Below, piece after piece: positions 1-9,317 of a stretch of 64,000 bases of DNA. Positions within the stretch are counted from its first letter, which is position 1. Each line of letters starts with the position of its first letter. Origin of the DNA: Chloroflexota bacterium (lineage in GTDB: Bacteria > Chloroflexota > Anaerolineae > 4572-78 > J111). The notes beneath the pieces were generated by a model. That model saw nothing but the letters and a program-made list of their open reading frames with translations. It was not told where the DNA came from and did no database searches. Location of the stretch: NCBI GenBank assembly GCA_016860845.1, contig BOKF01000015.1, positions 106,443 to 170,442 on the forward strand, in the 5' to 3' direction. Made by a program: the position numbers and the translations under genes.

Positions 1-274
1 GTTCAGCCAGGCTCTCCAGGCTGGTCCGGCCGATGACTGAGCCGGAACCCAATCGGGCCGAGGTGGGGGTCAGATGGGGGTCCCAGCCCAGATCGAAGAC
101 GATGACATCCGGGTGGTAAACATCGAGCTGAGCTGGCAGGTCAACCTCAGCAGCCACCCGGCCAATTACGGTGAGATTGGGGTGGTCAGCCAATAACGTC
201 GCCAGCCCGGCCCGGACAAGGGGGTCATCGGCGACAATGAGGATACGTAAATTAGCCGCGGGTGGGGCCATCAT
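1..274 (-). CDS. Response regulator, receiver domain (C-terminus outside window)
   Basis: Translation from the ATG at 274 (or the adjacent in-frame ATG at 271) gives about 91 residues resembling a CheY-like receiver domain: a first strand LRILIVADDP with an acidic pair, then DVIVFDLGWDP, where the Asp after VF is the likely phospho-acceptor. The frame stays open to the window edge, so the output domain is not visible. The start overlaps the stop of the upstream membrane glycosyltransferase by one base (TGATG), so the two are probably translationally coupled. It is probably a NarL/LuxR-type transcriptional regulator, but that is family expectation only. Confidence 0.75.
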   Translation of the reverse strand, partial: MMAPPAANLRILIVADDPLVRAGLATLLADHPNLTVIGRVAAEVDLPAQLDVYHPDVIVFDLGWDPHLTPTSARLGSGSVIGRTSLESLAE

Positions 275-1521
275 CAATCCCTGCTGGCTGGGGTTGGAAT
301 AGAAACAGATTTCGGTTGGGACTGGGGAGCTGGCTGGGTTAAGAGGCGGTACAGTTCAATCGCCAGCAGGATAAAGAGGAGCGTCCGGGCAGCAATCGTG
401 ATGGGAAGCAAACTATTGAGGCCGCGCGATAGGATGACGGGCCACTCTAAAAAGTTGATGAAGCCGAGGGCAATGATAAACAGCACGGCCCGGCTGGCAG
501 GGAAGGATAGCAGCAACAGCGGTGTCAGAAAAGTTTGCCATTGAGGACTCCAGCCGGGCGACCAGAGAAAAAAGATGGTAAAGGTGAGGGTGGTAAAACG
601 CACCGAGTCGAGATCGGAAAAGTCAGGAAGAGGAGGACGGGTGAAAATAAACAGTCCCACCAAACCAAAGAGGATGAGGGTCAGCCAGCTTGGGATGCGG
701 GCCGGGTTGTTGAGCGGAAGGCCCGCTTTAGCCGGGTCAAAATGGTCGGCCAGGGGGCCGAAATTGCCGGTGGTCGTGTTACCGTCAATGAGCGCCCAAA
801 CGGTTTCATAAGAGGATTTGCTCCCTTGCGCCCGCAGAGAGGCTAAAGTAAAAGCAGGGCTGCGCAAGAGGAAGGGTCCAAAGGTAATGAGGCTAATGAG
901 CAGGGTCGCTGCGCCATAAAGACAGGCCGATTTGAAGCCCCTGGCCCGCCAAATGGTGGCCAGCAGGATGACCGGCAAATATTTGACCATTGTGCCCAGG
1001 CCCAGAGCCAGGGCCAACATTTTGGACTTGTTGCTGGTGAGACTATAGAGAGCTAATAGGATGAAAAAAGTGGTCAGGGCATCGAAGTTGCCGAGCCAAA
1101 AGAAGATGGGGATGAAAAGGGCGGTGTAAACCCAGGCGATGGTTAGAGCGGGTGTCCGGCCATAAAGAGAGAGGGCCAGCTTGTAGAGGAGATAGAGATT
1201 GCCACCTTCGACCAGCAGCAGAACAAACGCCAGGAGCAGGATGTAGTTTTTGAGTTGTTGGCCGGCCAGCGTATAGACGGCAATGTTCAAATAAGGAAAA
1301 AGGGGGGGGAATTCGTACCAGTAATGGAAATAGGGATAAAAACCGCGCCGGGTCATGTCGGCCAGGTTGAAGTAGTGCTGGTAGTCGCCATAGAAGATGA
1401 GGTTTTCCGGCGGAAAGGCCATGAGCATCATCAGGCGGCTGGTAAAAAAAAGAATCAACACCAGGGAAAAGCCGGTTCCGAGTGAGGCATACGATGAGCG
1501 TTCGGAATTTGAAGGGAACAT
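274..1521 (-). CDS. Multi-pass membrane glycosyltransferase, GT87/DUF2029-like
   Basis: A 415-residue hydrophobic protein with about ten predicted membrane segments. After the first segment there is a loop with an acidic/aromatic motif (YGDYQHYF, residues 44-51) and then YEFPPLFPY, the arrangement expected of polyprenyl-phosphate-sugar-dependent GT-C enzymes. The C-terminal tail is Pro/Ser-rich. It starts 1 base after the DUF2079 gene stops and overlaps the response regulator start, so it belongs to the minus-strand surface-glycan run. Donor and acceptor are unknown. It could also be assigned to a DUF2029 mannosyltransferase group. Confidence 0.75.
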   Translation of the reverse strand: MFPSNSERSSYASLGTGFSLVLILFFTSRLMMLMAFPPENLIFYGDYQHYFNLADMTRRGFYPYFHYWYEFPPLFPYLNIAVYTLAGQQLKNYILLLAFVLLLVEGGNLYLLYKLALSLYGRTPALTIAWVYTALFIPIFFWLGNFDALTTFFILLALYSLTSNKSKMLALALGLGTMVKYLPVILLATIWRARGFKSACLYGAATLLISLITFGPFLLRSPAFTLASLRAQGSKSSYETVWALIDGNTTTGNFGPLADHFDPAKAGLPLNNPARIPSWLTLILFGLVGLFIFTRPPLPDFSDLDSVRFTTLTFTIFFLWSPGWSPQWQTFLTPLLLLSFPASRAVLFIIALGFINFLEWPVILSRGLNSLLPITIAARTLLFILLAIELYRLLTQPAPQSQPKSVSIPTPASRD

Positions 1522-1522
1522 C

Positions 1523-2986
1523 TCAGTTTCTTCTTAGTAGTAGATAATTGTCTTGCTCGAACACAATCGTATAATCGTCGCTCATTTTTAACTCGGTGAG
1601 GCGGCGATTATATTCAGCAGGGTCGAAGATGGGATAAATATTACCGCTTAAATCCAACGCGATATATTGCGCGGGACCGTACAGCTCGCTGGTGAGTTGG
1701 GGGAAGAGATAAATGCCGGGGCGGTGAGTCAAGTGGGTACTCAGATTGGTTTGGGCCGAAACCACGGCGTCTGCGGGAATCAGTTCAAGCATCTGCTGGC
1801 CGGCCTTAAAGCTGGCCGGGGCGGCAGGCCACTGAAAAGCAAGCGCCAAGGGGCTGTGTCCGAATTTAAGCTGGTAGATTAAGGTAACGATTAGAACCAT
1901 GGTTGTAAGGATAGCACACAGAAACGTTTTTGAGAAGCCCCGTTGGCGGTGGATCAAGTTAACCAAAAAAGCTGTGCCGTTAATAGCCGAAGCGACGACG
2001 AAAGGGACAAGCATGGCCGAGTAGTGGAATCTGTCCAGAGCATAAGTGGTCGGCAGGCTGGAAAGCAGGTTCATGGCTAGTGTGGGAGCGGCAATGAGCA
2101 ACGTCAGCGGATCGAGCAGGGAGAGATAGGCCACCGGGGCAAGGAGGTGAGTGAGATAACGGGCTTTGTCAGGATCGGACCAGGTGTACTGCCAGACAAA
2201 GGCGGGTCGGGTGAGGATGGTTTGAAGCACTTCTGGAATGGTCTGGCCCAGCGCATGGTAACGATGCAGGCCAAAGTGGGTTTCGCCGCCGGAGAAGCTG
2301 GGGATGAAAACCATGCTGAGAAAAAGAAAGCCGGCAAAGCCGCCCAGACCAACCAGCAAACCTCGCCAATCGCGTTGGGTGATGAATAGATAAAAACCGA
2401 GCATGCCCACGATCAAGAAAACGTCTTCCTGGCAGGCCGCTGCCAGCAGGCTAAATAAAACAAAACGACCAAAGTTACCTTGACGCAAATACCAGTAGGC
2501 AAAGGGTAAAATTCCTACGGCCAGGGTCACCGGGTGAAACTCAAACAGATTGGCTCCCTGCAAAGCGGGAAAGAGTAAATAGACCGCGGCAAAGGCCAGC
2601 CCGGCCCAGGAGTTGAGCTGCTGCCGCCCTAACCAATAAAGCGGCAATGCGCCCACAGCCAGCACCAGGGATTGGATCAAGAGCAAGGCTTTGGCATCGT
2701 CCCAGATCAAAAAAACCAGGCCAAGCGGCAGCAAAATCGGCTGGAAGTGGATGGCAAAGAGCGATGGTTTGCCGATGAGGAGAGCGGGAAAGAAGTTGCC
2801 ATGCAGGTTGTTCCAGGCGGCATAATCGAAAATGCCTAAATCAAAAGCATTAGTTGAAAAGTGATCGTGATTGGCCGATGATAGGTAGGTAAAGAACAGG
2901 CCATAGGCGGCCATCAGTACCCACAAAAATATTTTAGCGTATTCAACCTGCGCTTCTACGGAGCGGTTTGCGTTGATAGATGACAT
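1523..2986 (-). CDS. DUF2079 family integral membrane protein
   Basis: The 487-residue protein has about ten membrane helices. Residues 46-59 read NAFDLGIFDYAAWN, the hallmark of DUF2079, in which the D-x-G-x-x-D loop sits outside the membrane after helix 1. The family is GT-C-like and of unproven function. The less hydrophobic C-terminal part (about residues 390-487) looks like an extracytoplasmic domain. It lies 1 base upstream of the GT87-like gene and 35 bases after the preceding membrane protein, as expected for one operon. A role in cell-envelope glycosylation is inferred from neighbours. Confidence 0.8.
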   Translation of the reverse strand: MSSINANRSVEAQVEYAKIFLWVLMAAYGLFFTYLSSANHDHFSTNAFDLGIFDYAAWNNLHGNFFPALLIGKPSLFAIHFQPILLPLGLVFLIWDDAKALLLIQSLVLAVGALPLYWLGRQQLNSWAGLAFAAVYLLFPALQGANLFEFHPVTLAVGILPFAYWYLRQGNFGRFVLFSLLAAACQEDVFLIVGMLGFYLFITQRDWRGLLVGLGGFAGFLFLSMVFIPSFSGGETHFGLHRYHALGQTIPEVLQTILTRPAFVWQYTWSDPDKARYLTHLLAPVAYLSLLDPLTLLIAAPTLAMNLLSSLPTTYALDRFHYSAMLVPFVVASAINGTAFLVNLIHRQRGFSKTFLCAILTTMVLIVTLIYQLKFGHSPLALAFQWPAAPASFKAGQQMLELIPADAVVSAQTNLSTHLTHRPGIYLFPQLTSELYGPAQYIALDLSGNIYPIFDPAEYNRRLTELKMSDDYTIVFEQDNYLLLRRN

Positions 2987-3021
2987 GGCGACAAGTTAGA
3001 AAAAAGGCTTAGCTCCCACAT

Positions 3022-4983
3022 TTATGGGTTATCGCAGCCGATCAACTCGAACACGTGAATTGTGCCTTGAATCGTGATGGGCTGCAAACACGGCACGGTC
3101 GAGACCTGCTGGAGTAAGGCTTGAGCCGTGTCTGTCCCTGGTCCCTGGGTTTCGATCAGGACATAGTGGACATCCCAGCGAGTCAAGGTGGCCAGGCTGG
3201 CCGGAGCGGGGAAAGTGAGCAATTCCGGGTGACGCCGCCCAAACATGAAGCCAAAGAGGTTGCCATACGCATGGGCGATGGGTTTGCCGTGGGCGCGGGT
3301 GTAGATAAACTGTACTCCGTTAAAGCTGCTTTCCAGCGGGTATTGGATGAGCGCCTCGCGGCCCGGCTGCTGGCGCAGCCAGACATCAACCGGCCGTTCG
3401 GTTGAGGGCAGAGAGGTTGGCATAGGTTTCCACCACAATTCAAAAAGAGCCAGAGCAATGAGGATTAGCCAGGGCCAGGTGGATGAAAGACGATTTTTTG
3501 ATTCCTTACCCTCTGTGTCCCGGCTTCGGCTGCTGCTAGGTGGAGCAATTTCACGTTGATACCAGGCCGAAGCGCCGTAAGCGGCTAGAATAGCAATCCC
3601 AAAAATAGCAAACTGGCCAAATCGGGTCCAGGTGCGAGCATTGTCCAGGCCGGGCACAAACCAGCGGAAGAAAAGAGCGGGCAAAGGGATGAGGATGCCT
3701 GTCTCATGGGCAAGGGTAAACGGTTCTGGTTTTAAGGCTAGGTGGGAGGAGATGTAATTCATTACCTGGTTGTATGTGGCTGCAAACTCAGGTGAGACGG
3801 GGATCATAAGCTGTCGCCCGGCCAGGTGAAGGGTTGGCCCAAGGCTCAGGACAATGGAGACGACGATAAGATAGAGCCAGGGCCGGGTTAATTTTGAGGG
3901 AGTCCAGCGTAAGCTGTAGAACGCAAAAAGAAGAGCGATCAGGCCGGGACTCAGCAGAAATTCGGTGGAGATATTGAGATTGGAATTTGGAAAGAAACGG
4001 CCCTCTTCAAAATCGGTTTGGGTTGGCGACTCTTTGTCAACCAGGGTAGCTAAGGGGATCAGTTTTTCTTCGACAAAAGTCCCCCAAAGCGGGTGGAAAG
4101 GGTTAGGAATGAGATAATCAGTAGGCGAAGCAGACCAGAAGTTGACATTTTCAAGAGGCGGTTGAGTGTCGGGGTCGCGCGTGACCCTCAAAAGAGGCAG
4201 CGCAAAAGGTATGATAAATATGAGCGAGGTGAAGGTGAAGATAACTGCCCCGGTCCAGAAGTGTCGTTGTTTAAGGTAATTGGGCCAGGGGCGGGCGCGG
4301 GTAATTATCCAGACCAGACTCAGCAAACCGCCAGCCAGGGCGAGATACCAGGAAGCCAAAGCATTCAGGCCAAAAGCAACACCTCCGGCAAAAGCATACT
4401 TGCGGCGACCGGTGCGCAAAAATCTTTCCAAAAATAGGAAGATTAAAGGAAACCACTGAAATGTGAGGTGAATAAGATGAAAATATTGTCCGCGCCGGAA
4501 TGAGCTAAAGCCAAACAGGATCCCAGCCAGCAGACTGGCCCACCAGTTTCCCGTGAGTTGGTAAGCCAAAAGAAAAGTGGTAAAGGCTGTTAGCAGAATG
4601 TTGATAAGTAGCAAAGCATTATGGGCGCTAAATTCGCCAAAAGCAAGGGTAAAAGGGAGGCCAAAAAAGGTGTTGGTCGGTGTAACTTCACTGTAGGCAA
4701 ACGGGTAGCCATGGGGATAATAGATATAAGGGACAAACCAGATGGACTGAGCTGTATCAATCAGGCTATGTTTAATCCACCATAAGCGCCAGACGTATTC
4801 ATAGGTGTCCCCCACACCGCTGACCTGATCAAAGAAGTGAAAGATAACCGGGCGTAGAAAAACGGCGGTAATCAACAAAAAAAACAGCAAGGCCAGCCTG
4901 GTGGGATGACAGATAAATCGGGTAATGAACCTGGGCAGGGAGACAGTGGAGAGGAGAGAGTTTAGCTGAGTTTTGTTCATCAT
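3022..4983 (-). CDS. Large multi-pass membrane protein, GT-C/YfhO-like
   Basis: About 653 residues when started at the ATG pair at 4983/4980, which overlaps the TGA of the upstream GT39 gene (ATGATGA context). The longer reading frame up to 5187 lies inside that neighbour and is rejected. Many membrane helices are visible. The first external loop has GVGDTYEYVWRLWW, an acidic-aromatic motif typical of GT-C folds, followed by a Tyr/Pro-rich YIYYPHGYPF. A soluble C-terminal domain of roughly 130 residues follows the last helix. It is likely a polyprenyl-linked glycosyltransferase or glycolipid-modifying enzyme; the precise family is uncertain. Confidence 0.7.
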   Translation of the reverse strand: MMNKTQLNSLLSTVSLPRFITRFICHPTRLALLFFLLITAVFLRPVIFHFFDQVSGVGDTYEYVWRLWWIKHSLIDTAQSIWFVPYIYYPHGYPFAYSEVTPTNTFFGLPFTLAFGEFSAHNALLLINILLTAFTTFLLAYQLTGNWWASLLAGILFGFSSFRRGQYFHLIHLTFQWFPLIFLFLERFLRTGRRKYAFAGGVAFGLNALASWYLALAGGLLSLVWIITRARPWPNYLKQRHFWTGAVIFTFTSLIFIIPFALPLLRVTRDPDTQPPLENVNFWSASPTDYLIPNPFHPLWGTFVEEKLIPLATLVDKESPTQTDFEEGRFFPNSNLNISTEFLLSPGLIALLFAFYSLRWTPSKLTRPWLYLIVVSIVLSLGPTLHLAGRQLMIPVSPEFAATYNQVMNYISSHLALKPEPFTLAHETGILIPLPALFFRWFVPGLDNARTWTRFGQFAIFGIAILAAYGASAWYQREIAPPSSSRSRDTEGKESKNRLSSTWPWLILIALALFELWWKPMPTSLPSTERPVDVWLRQQPGREALIQYPLESSFNGVQFIYTRAHGKPIAHAYGNLFGFMFGRRHPELLTFPAPASLATLTRWDVHYVLIETQGPGTDTAQALLQQVSTVPCLQPITIQGTIHVFELIGCDNP

Positions 4984-6620
4984 TTTAGTTTTTGCACTGC
5001 CTGCTCGGAACTGTCCAGGCGCTGATAAATTTTGTGATTGCTGATAGTTTTGACCAGGTTGTAATGTTCTGCTAACCCGGCTGCTAACCAGGCGGGTGGA
5101 TCCTGAGCAACGACAACAAATTTTGTAGTAGCAGCTAATACCTGGCGCTGCATTTCTGTGGGAGCTAAATCTAGGTAGATTGGCCAAATGAAATCGGTTG
5201 CACAGCGGCGATTGGCCAAATAATAGAGTTGAACTTCATTGCCCCAGAGGTACATACGCTCGTCGGGTTCGGAATGGGATTGGATGTAGGCGGCGATATC
5301 CTGGATGGCTACCAGCATCGGCCCGGTGGGCGGCCAACTTTTTAGAACAAAATTTTGATATGTCTCTTGACCCGTTTTGTAGCGCAGATAATGGAATAAA
5401 TAGCCTCCATTGCCGAAGAGATAGGATCCGCCAATAGCAAGGAGGAGTGAGGCAGGGATAACCCAGGCAGCCTGCTTGATTTTGTGATGCGCCTTTGCCA
5501 CCCGATACAGATACATAATGCTCCAAGCTGCCAGGAGACCCAGGGGTGGGGCGATAAGTTGATAATAATGTAGAAAAGGATTACGACTAGCCCCGGCTTC
5601 TATAAATGACATCAAGAACCACAGCAAAACGACGTTTCTTGGCAGGGTTGTAGCTGATCCGTTCACTGTTAATAGGAGAGCGCCAGTTAATCCCAGGACG
5701 AGTAAGGGTACATTAGCTAAAGCCAAACCACTTAATGGATAAAGGAAAATAAAAATCGGACTGACTGGCCCGGAACTGACATGCAGTTGTCCCAGGGTGA
5801 AGACAAGGGCCAGGCGGGGCAGCAGTCCCAGCAGGCTAAAATAAAGTATAACCGGCAACAACCCCAGTAGGAAACCTGTTCCCATCCAGAAGACGCACCT
5901 TAGTAGGTATCCGGCATATTTCTGTTCTTTTCGGTGCGACCAAAATTGAGTTAAAAGGATGATTCCGGCTAACGCGAGGGGAGAAATGTAGACTGCCTTA
6001 AATAATACGGCTACAGCTCCGACCAGTCCAATCAAGCTGAATTGCCAGGCGGGTACTTTCTGTTCTACCAGCTTGAGCAGCAGCAATGTTGCCGCCAGGC
6101 GCGGCAGGTTAGCGAATAGTTCGATTTCGGCGGTATGGCTCTCGAGGATGTAATCTGTAGAGAGCAGCAAAAATAGGGCGACAGCTAGATAGCTGGTTTT
6201 CTTGTCACTGATGGTGCGAGATAGGAAATACAGAAGTAAAACTGTTGGGATCAGCCATAGAGCCAGAAAAGATCTGATTGCCTCTGGGTTATCACCAAAA
6301 AGATAAAAAGCGAGGGCGTTGATGTAGTAGATGGCCGGTAAATGGTGGCCGGGATGATAGCTACTGTATAAAGGTTCGCCTTGAAGTATAAGTCGCCCCC
6401 CGTAGGCATTGGCGGCGCTATCCTCGTCCAGGGGTTTCTCCAGATAGGGTAGTCGAATGAGAACAATTAAGAAGGACACAGCAAACAGCAGGATTAGCTC
6501 ACCCCTGTGGTTTTTGAGCCAGGATAGGAGCTGCAAGTTCTTGAGCCTGACTAAAAGAGTCTCCTGTGAGTTAACAAAGACCCTATTTAATTCTCGGTGT
6601 TGAGGAAGTTCCTTAGTCAT
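4980..6620 (-). CDS. GT39-family (ArnT/PMT-like) membrane glycosyltransferase
   Basis: A 546-residue protein with a short cytoplasmic N-terminus and about a dozen helices. The first loop carries EKPLDEDSAANAYGGR (residues 61-76), matching the D-E motif of PMT_2/ArnT enzymes that bind the polyprenyl-phosphate sugar, followed by GEPLYSSYHPGHHLP with the usual G-x-P-Y. The soluble C-terminal domain (about 420-546) resembles that of other family members. It is coupled at both ends: its ATG overlaps the methyltransferase stop, and its stop overlaps the next gene's start. It probably transfers a sugar to a lipid or protein on the outer face of the membrane. Confidence 0.8.
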   Translation of the reverse strand: MTKELPQHRELNRVFVNSQETLLVRLKNLQLLSWLKNHRGELILLFAVSFLIVLIRLPYLEKPLDEDSAANAYGGRLILQGEPLYSSYHPGHHLPAIYYINALAFYLFGDNPEAIRSFLALWLIPTVLLLYFLSRTISDKKTSYLAVALFLLLSTDYILESHTAEIELFANLPRLAATLLLLKLVEQKVPAWQFSLIGLVGAVAVLFKAVYISPLALAGIILLTQFWSHRKEQKYAGYLLRCVFWMGTGFLLGLLPVILYFSLLGLLPRLALVFTLGQLHVSSGPVSPIFIFLYPLSGLALANVPLLVLGLTGALLLTVNGSATTLPRNVVLLWFLMSFIEAGASRNPFLHYYQLIAPPLGLLAAWSIMYLYRVAKAHHKIKQAAWVIPASLLLAIGGSYLFGNGGYLFHYLRYKTGQETYQNFVLKSWPPTGPMLVAIQDIAAYIQSHSEPDERMYLWGNEVQLYYLANRRCATDFIWPIYLDLAPTEMQRQVLAATTKFVVVAQDPPAWLAAGLAEHYNLVKTISNHKIYQRLDSSEQAVQKLK

Positions 6621-7357
6621 AGTTTTTGAGCGATACAGAGAAGTGAGACGCCAAGTGGAAAATTCATGTGATGCAGGAGCGGGCGCTCTGCGGCAAAGAT
6701 AGTCTGGAGCAGATGATTGCTCCAGCCAGGATGTAGGTCGTTCTCACTGGTTCCGTTAATCTTGTTGCCAGACAAGCGCAGGGCAATTCGTCCGGCCCAA
6801 ATGAGTGGAAATAAAAACGTGTTGGCATAGGTGAGTTTCTTAATCTTCAAGCCAACCCTGGCTAACTTTCTCCGTAATTCGTCGGCAGTATAGCGCCGAT
6901 AGTGATGGCTGACTTCATCTTGCAGTCCCCACAAGAAATTGAAGGCCGGGGTAAAGATAATAAGGCAGCCATTAGGCTTAAGCAGTCGCTCTAATTCTTG
7001 CAGAGCTTGCCCATCATCGGCCAGATGCTCGATTAAATCTAGAGCGAGGATAACCTCAAAAGATTCACTACAGAAGGGCGGGCGTGTGCCATCACTGCAA
7101 AGTAAACGAGTCAAACAGCGAGAGCGACCAAAACTAAGCGCATCCACTGAAAAATCCAGACCCGTGAGGTGGCGATAGCCCTGAGTTTGTAAATACTCAA
7201 TATTAAAGCCCGTCCCGCAGCCAATATCCAATATTTGGGGCGAAGAGTAATTGGCCAAAGTCTGCAAAACCCAATCAAAAATGATTTTGCGCCGCGCCAC
7301 ATACCACCAGTGAGTTTGTTCTATACTCTGAATGTGCTGATACATCGCTTCTTGCAT
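6617..7357 (-). CDS. Class I SAM-dependent methyltransferase
   Basis: A 246-residue Methyltransf_11/23-type protein. Motif I is ILDIGCGTG (residues 42-50), followed by the acidic ribose-binding residue in GLDFS (Asp68), and a motif-IV-like LALDLIEHLADD. A hydrophobic patch near residues 180-200 may touch the membrane. Its stop overlaps the GT39 start (ATGA), so it is co-translated with the glycosyltransferases and probably modifies a glycan or lipid intermediate. The acceptor is not evident. Confidence 0.85.
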   Translation of the reverse strand: MQEAMYQHIQSIEQTHWWYVARRKIIFDWVLQTLANYSSPQILDIGCGTGFNIEYLQTQGYRHLTGLDFSVDALSFGRSRCLTRLLCSDGTRPPFCSESFEVILALDLIEHLADDGQALQELERLLKPNGCLIIFTPAFNFLWGLQDEVSHHYRRYTADELRRKLARVGLKIKKLTYANTFLFPLIWAGRIALRLSGNKINGTSENDLHPGWSNHLLQTIFAAERPLLHHMNFPLGVSLLCIAQKL

Positions 7358-7394
7358 TAGGTCTTGCTCCTCATCGTTGTCCAGGCTGGCTTAT

Positions 7395-9296
7395 CTAAGC
7401 GGGTGACTCAATGTATCGGTCATACCAGAGTTGAAAAATAAACAGCGTCCACAAAACCTTACGATTATCTTGGCGGTAGGACAAATGTTGGTCAAGCAGC
7501 TCTCTGACATAGGCGTAATTAAAAAAGCCCTGCCGCTCGATCCGCTCCTCGGAGAGCATCTCCAACACAACATCCCGCAGTTCGGTGGTCAGCCAGCGAG
7601 CCACGGGCATGTTAAATCCCTTTTTGGGGCGATTGATAATTTCATGGGGTAATTTTTTGCTCATGCTCTTTTTGAGCAGATATTTGGTGGTCAACCGGCG
7701 CAATTTGAGTTCAAGTGGCAAATCGGTGGCAAAGTGGACAACCTCTCGATTCAAGAAAGGGACCCGCACCTCCAGCGAAGCGGCCATGCTGGCCCGATCA
7801 ACCTTGTAAAGGATGTCGCCTTCAAGATACATTTTCATATCATTGTAAAGGAGTTGATTTAAGGGCAGGCGGGCATCACATTCGTAAGCGTGAGCGTAGG
7901 CCTGGCTGTAGGTATCGCGCAGCACCGGCTTGAGCCAGTCTTGCAGCAAGAGGGCCTTCTCCTCGTCCAAAAAAGAACCAAGCCAGCGATGATGCCGCAC
8001 TTGCAGCGGCACCCGGCGACCCGCCAAAAAACGGCGCACCTTGAAATCAAAGCTGATATTGTTAAACGACACCGGCAGCAAATCGAGCGTTTTGGGCGCG
8101 ATCGAGGCGCGCACCTGCCAGGGCACAATCCGTTCGTAATATTCAATCAGGCGGTGGGCGGTGAGGGTGGGATACCCAGCAAATAGCTCGTCGCCGCCGT
8201 CGCCGCCCAGCACTACTTTGACATGCCCCCTAGCAAAGAGCGATAAGAAATAGGTGGGAATCAACGACGAGTCGCCGAACGGTTCATCCAGAAAATTAGT
8301 AATGGTCGGCACCATCTCGGCCACCATCTGGCTGGTCAGGATCAACTCATTATGCCGGGTGCCGACATGCTGGGCGACCAGGCGGGCGTAGCGCGACTCA
8401 TCAAAAGAAGCTTCTTCAAAGCCAACCGAGAAACTATCTACCGTGCCAGGATATAATTCAGCCATAAAAGCGGCAATGCTGCTGGAATCTAGCCCGCCGC
8501 TGAGCAGCACTCCCACGGGTACGTCACTCACCAATTCTTGTTTGACGCTGGCTTTCATGGTCTCATACAAGCCGATGGCGTAATCACGCCAGTCAACGGG
8601 GGGACGGCTTTCGCTGCGAGCCAGGCTGATGTTCCAATAGGGTTGGCGGTGAACCCCTTGAGCCGTGTAGCGCAAGGCGCAACCCGGTTCCAGCCGATAA
8701 ATATGACGGATGATAGTGCGGGGCGTTGGCACATATTCAAACGAGAGGTATTCATTCAAAGAAATCAAATCAATCTCGCGTTTGACCTCAGGGTGGGCCA
8801 TCACCACTTTCAGCTCTGAGCCAAAGATAAAACCGTTATCTGTTTCCGTGTAATACAAGGGTTTGATACCCATTCGATCACGGGCCAGGGTCAGTTCTTG
8901 GCGGGGAATGTCCCAGATAGCAAAAGCAAAGATGCCATTGAGATGCTGCACACACTCCAACCCAAATTCTTCGTATAGGTGCAGAATAACTTCCGTATCC
9001 GTCTGAGTACGGAAGGTGTGCCCCTTCTTTTGCAGAAAGACACGTAATTCCCGGTAATTATATATTTCACCGTTAAAGACAATCCACATCGATTCACCTT
9101 CATTGGCAATGGGCTGCCGGCCGCCGGCCAGATCAATGATGGAGAGACGGCGCGACCCCAGCCCAACCGGCCCGCACTGGTAGAATCCCTGCTCATCAGG
9201 CCCTCGATGCTTCATGGCCCGGGTCATCTTCTGCAGCACACTTTGATTGACAGGTTGTGAGGTTTTAAGGTTTACAATACCACAGATGCCACACAT
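7395..9296 (-). CDS. asnB: Asparagine synthetase (glutamine-hydrolysing)
   Basis: A 633-residue AsnB. The N-terminal Ntn glutaminase starts MCGICG with the catalytic Cys2, and RGPD (31-34) and NGEIYN (75-80) are present. The synthetase domain has the PPi-loop SGGLDSS (266-272). It transfers ammonia from glutamine to aspartate with ATP cleavage. In surface-polysaccharide loci such AsnB homologues often amidate sugar acids or peptidic substituents instead of making free asparagine, and its place amid glycosyltransferases makes that possible. Length is typical of the bacterial AsnB subfamily. Confidence 0.93.
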   Translation of the reverse strand: MCGICGIVNLKTSQPVNQSVLQKMTRAMKHRGPDEQGFYQCGPVGLGSRRLSIIDLAGGRQPIANEGESMWIVFNGEIYNYRELRVFLQKKGHTFRTQTDTEVILHLYEEFGLECVQHLNGIFAFAIWDIPRQELTLARDRMGIKPLYYTETDNGFIFGSELKVVMAHPEVKREIDLISLNEYLSFEYVPTPRTIIRHIYRLEPGCALRYTAQGVHRQPYWNISLARSESRPPVDWRDYAIGLYETMKASVKQELVSDVPVGVLLSGGLDSSSIAAFMAELYPGTVDSFSVGFEEASFDESRYARLVAQHVGTRHNELILTSQMVAEMVPTITNFLDEPFGDSSLIPTYFLSLFARGHVKVVLGGDGGDELFAGYPTLTAHRLIEYYERIVPWQVRASIAPKTLDLLPVSFNNISFDFKVRRFLAGRRVPLQVRHHRWLGSFLDEEKALLLQDWLKPVLRDTYSQAYAHAYECDARLPLNQLLYNDMKMYLEGDILYKVDRASMAASLEVRVPFLNREVVHFATDLPLELKLRRLTTKYLLKKSMSKKLPHEIINRPKKGFNMPVARWLTTELRDVVLEMLSEERIERQGFFNYAYVRELLDQHLSYRQDNRKVLWTLFIFQLWYDRYIESPA

Positions 9297-9317
9297 GCTT
9301 GTCTCCAGTGTATCTGC

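Noticed and set aside
4980..5187. N-terminal extension of the large membrane protein by 68 residues
   Set aside because: It lies wholly within the upstream GT39 gene, lacks a ribosome site and has no hydrophobic or conserved character. The ATG pair at 4983/4980 with ATGA overlap is the natural start.
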